Shown one piece after another: positions 62,831 to 64,000 of a stretch of DNA of 64,000 nt. This DNA is from Ahaetulla prasina (taxonomy: Eukaryota; Chordata; Lepidosauria; Squamata; Colubridae), in the NCBI RefSeq assembly GCF_028640845.1, contig NC_080541.1:34435-98434 (forward strand), given 5' to 3'. Numbering within the stretch: the first letter of the stretch is position 1; each line of letters opens with the position of its first letter. The notes under the pieces were generated by a model. It searched no databases, was not told where the DNA came from, and saw nothing but the letters and a program-made list of their open reading frames with translations. The position numbers were made by a program, and so were the translations under genes.

Positions 62831-63194
62831 TATTTATTTATTTTTTTACTTTTTTTACAACAAACAAACTATTGCCCTATTGTTTCCTTTCATTGTATGT
62901 GCTTGTATATAATGTTGTGACAAATTTTTTTTAAAAAGAGCTACTTCTGGAGCTCTTCACAGTTTTTTTTTACTTTTATCACCCTGAATAATTGAGCATC
63001 ATCAATAATCTTGGCTATCTGATTACTTACTGGCAGGTCAATTATTCCTGCGTGGAAAGACCTGAAATGTTTGCTAGTTGCATTCCAGGCCCAATCTGGG
63101 TTCAGTTTTCAGCTCAAAAGCCTTCAACAGTTTAAGGCCATCTCATCTGAAACCTGAGCCTAATGTAGATCAAAGGAAAAACTCTCTTCAGGGT
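62831..63194. other. Intergenic DNA, nothing recognised
   Basis: T-rich stretch and unassigned sequence between repeats. Confidence 0.4.
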
Positions 63195-63430
63195 GCCCTC
63201 ATTGAGGGGTCCTTGGTGTTCTCTGAGCTTGGTTGTTTGCTTGCAGATGTTTCATTATACAAACTAGGTAACATAATCAGTGCTAGTAAGGAGTGGGGGT
63301 TTGCTCTCAGGTTATGTTCTCATGGCTCTCCCTGTGGGGGTGGTCCTGGAAATTCTTTGGTTGGGCTGTTAGCTTGTTTGGCAGTTCCTTGATTGGAATC
63401 TTGTTTATTTTTTTATTGTTCCTCTGATTT
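63195..63430 (-). repeat. Penelope-like/LINE tail repeat family, copy 3
   Basis: The text 'gaggggtccttggtgttctc', then 'aacataatcagtgctagtaa', is the reverse complement of the 36.85-kb copy. Confidence 0.55.
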
Positions 63431-63544
63431 TAATCTTGGTGTTAATCTTATGTTCATCAGGGTGTTGACTGCTGGTCGAGGTGTTTTGAGTTTTTTGTTC
63501 CTTTTTTGGTTTATTGATTGCCTCTTTTGCAAGTATATAGATAT

Positions 63545-64000
63545 TGCACTAACAGAGGGATAAAATCAAGATCATGTGAAGTGTTAGTGCCACTTTATAA
63601 TGCCTTGGTAAGGCCACACTTGGAATATTGCATCCAGTTTTGGTCTCCACGATGTAAAAAAGATGTTGAGACTCTAGAAAGAGTGCAGAGAAGAGCAACA
63701 AAGATGATTAGAGGACTGGCTAAAACATATGAAGAACGGTTGCAGGAACTGGGTATGTCTAGTTTAATAAAAAGAAGGACTAGGGGAGACATGATAGCTG
63801 TGTTCCAGTATCTCAGGGGTTGCCACAAAGAAGAGGGAGTCGGGCTGTTCTCCAAAGCACCTGAGGGTAGAACAAGAAGCAATGGGTGGAAATTGATCAA
63901 AGAAAGAAGCAACTTAGAACTAAGGAGAAATTTCCTGACAGTTAGAACAATTAATAAGTGGAACGACTTGCCTGCAGAAGTTGTGAATGCTCCAACACTG
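63545..64000 (+). mobile_element. CR1 LINE ORF2 C-terminus, runs off the window
   Basis: Reads [60 protein letters not shown] and NFLTVRTINKWNDLPAEV with an open frame over most of its length. It is the uninterrupted counterpart of the 11.6-13.8 kb copy. Confidence 0.88.

Overview
This is a vertebrate genomic window, most likely from a squamate reptile and probably a snake. Genes are split by GT-AG introns and embedded in dense L2, CR1, L1 and hAT repeats. There are tRNA-derived SINEs with a BovB-like (Sauria SINE) tail and an (AATAG)n tract on the 3' end of an L3/Snake1-like LINE, a combination I associate with colubroid snakes. There is no bacterial or phage gene organisation. Three protein-coding genes can be supported. 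Their order matches the human 8q24.3 neighbourhood as I remember it (CCDC166, MAPK15, FAM83H).

Layout. At 3.65-4.63 kb on + is a single-exon CCDC166-like coiled-coil gene. From 35.85 down to 7.21 kb on - is a complete MAPK15 (ERK7/8) gene. I rebuilt 14 coding exons from splice signals and phase; they join into one open frame of 581 codons. CCDC166 and MAPK15 converge, with about 2.6 kb between their stop codons. A CpG-rich block (about 35.16-36.16 kb) covers the MAPK15 start. From 57.60 down to 45.57 kb on - is FAM83H in four coding exons (1119 codons), with the usual very large last exon. MAPK15 and FAM83H are therefore in tandem on the same strand.

Functional links (family knowledge). MAPK15 is an atypical MAP kinase that activates by autophosphorylating its TEY motif and acts in ciliogenesis and autophagy. 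CCDC166 carries a DUF4515-type coiled coil related to the ciliary protein BBOF1. FAM83H anchors CK1 kinases to keratin filaments and is needed for enamel. The genes are not an operon; they share only a neighbourhood.

Nearly everything else is mobile DNA, often nested with visible target-site duplications (TSDs): an L2 inside an inverted L2 in MAPK15 intron 6; a Sauria SINE inside a CR1; an L1 with a 19-bp TSD; a CR1 holding both an L3-like LINE and a hAT element; and a hAT MITE family with ends like CAGKGGTGAAATCC, 8-bp TSDs and changeable hairpin interiors. The flanks (0-3.5 kb, 36.2-45.5 kb, 57.7-64 kb) hold LTR, gypsy, CR1 and SINE relics and no further gene I can name. I found no evidence of a new biological system. 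The points most worth a second look are the hairpin-rich hAT family, the palindrome cluster at 8.5-9.3 kb, the gene-orientation question and an unexplained 137-codon ORF at 39.9 kb.
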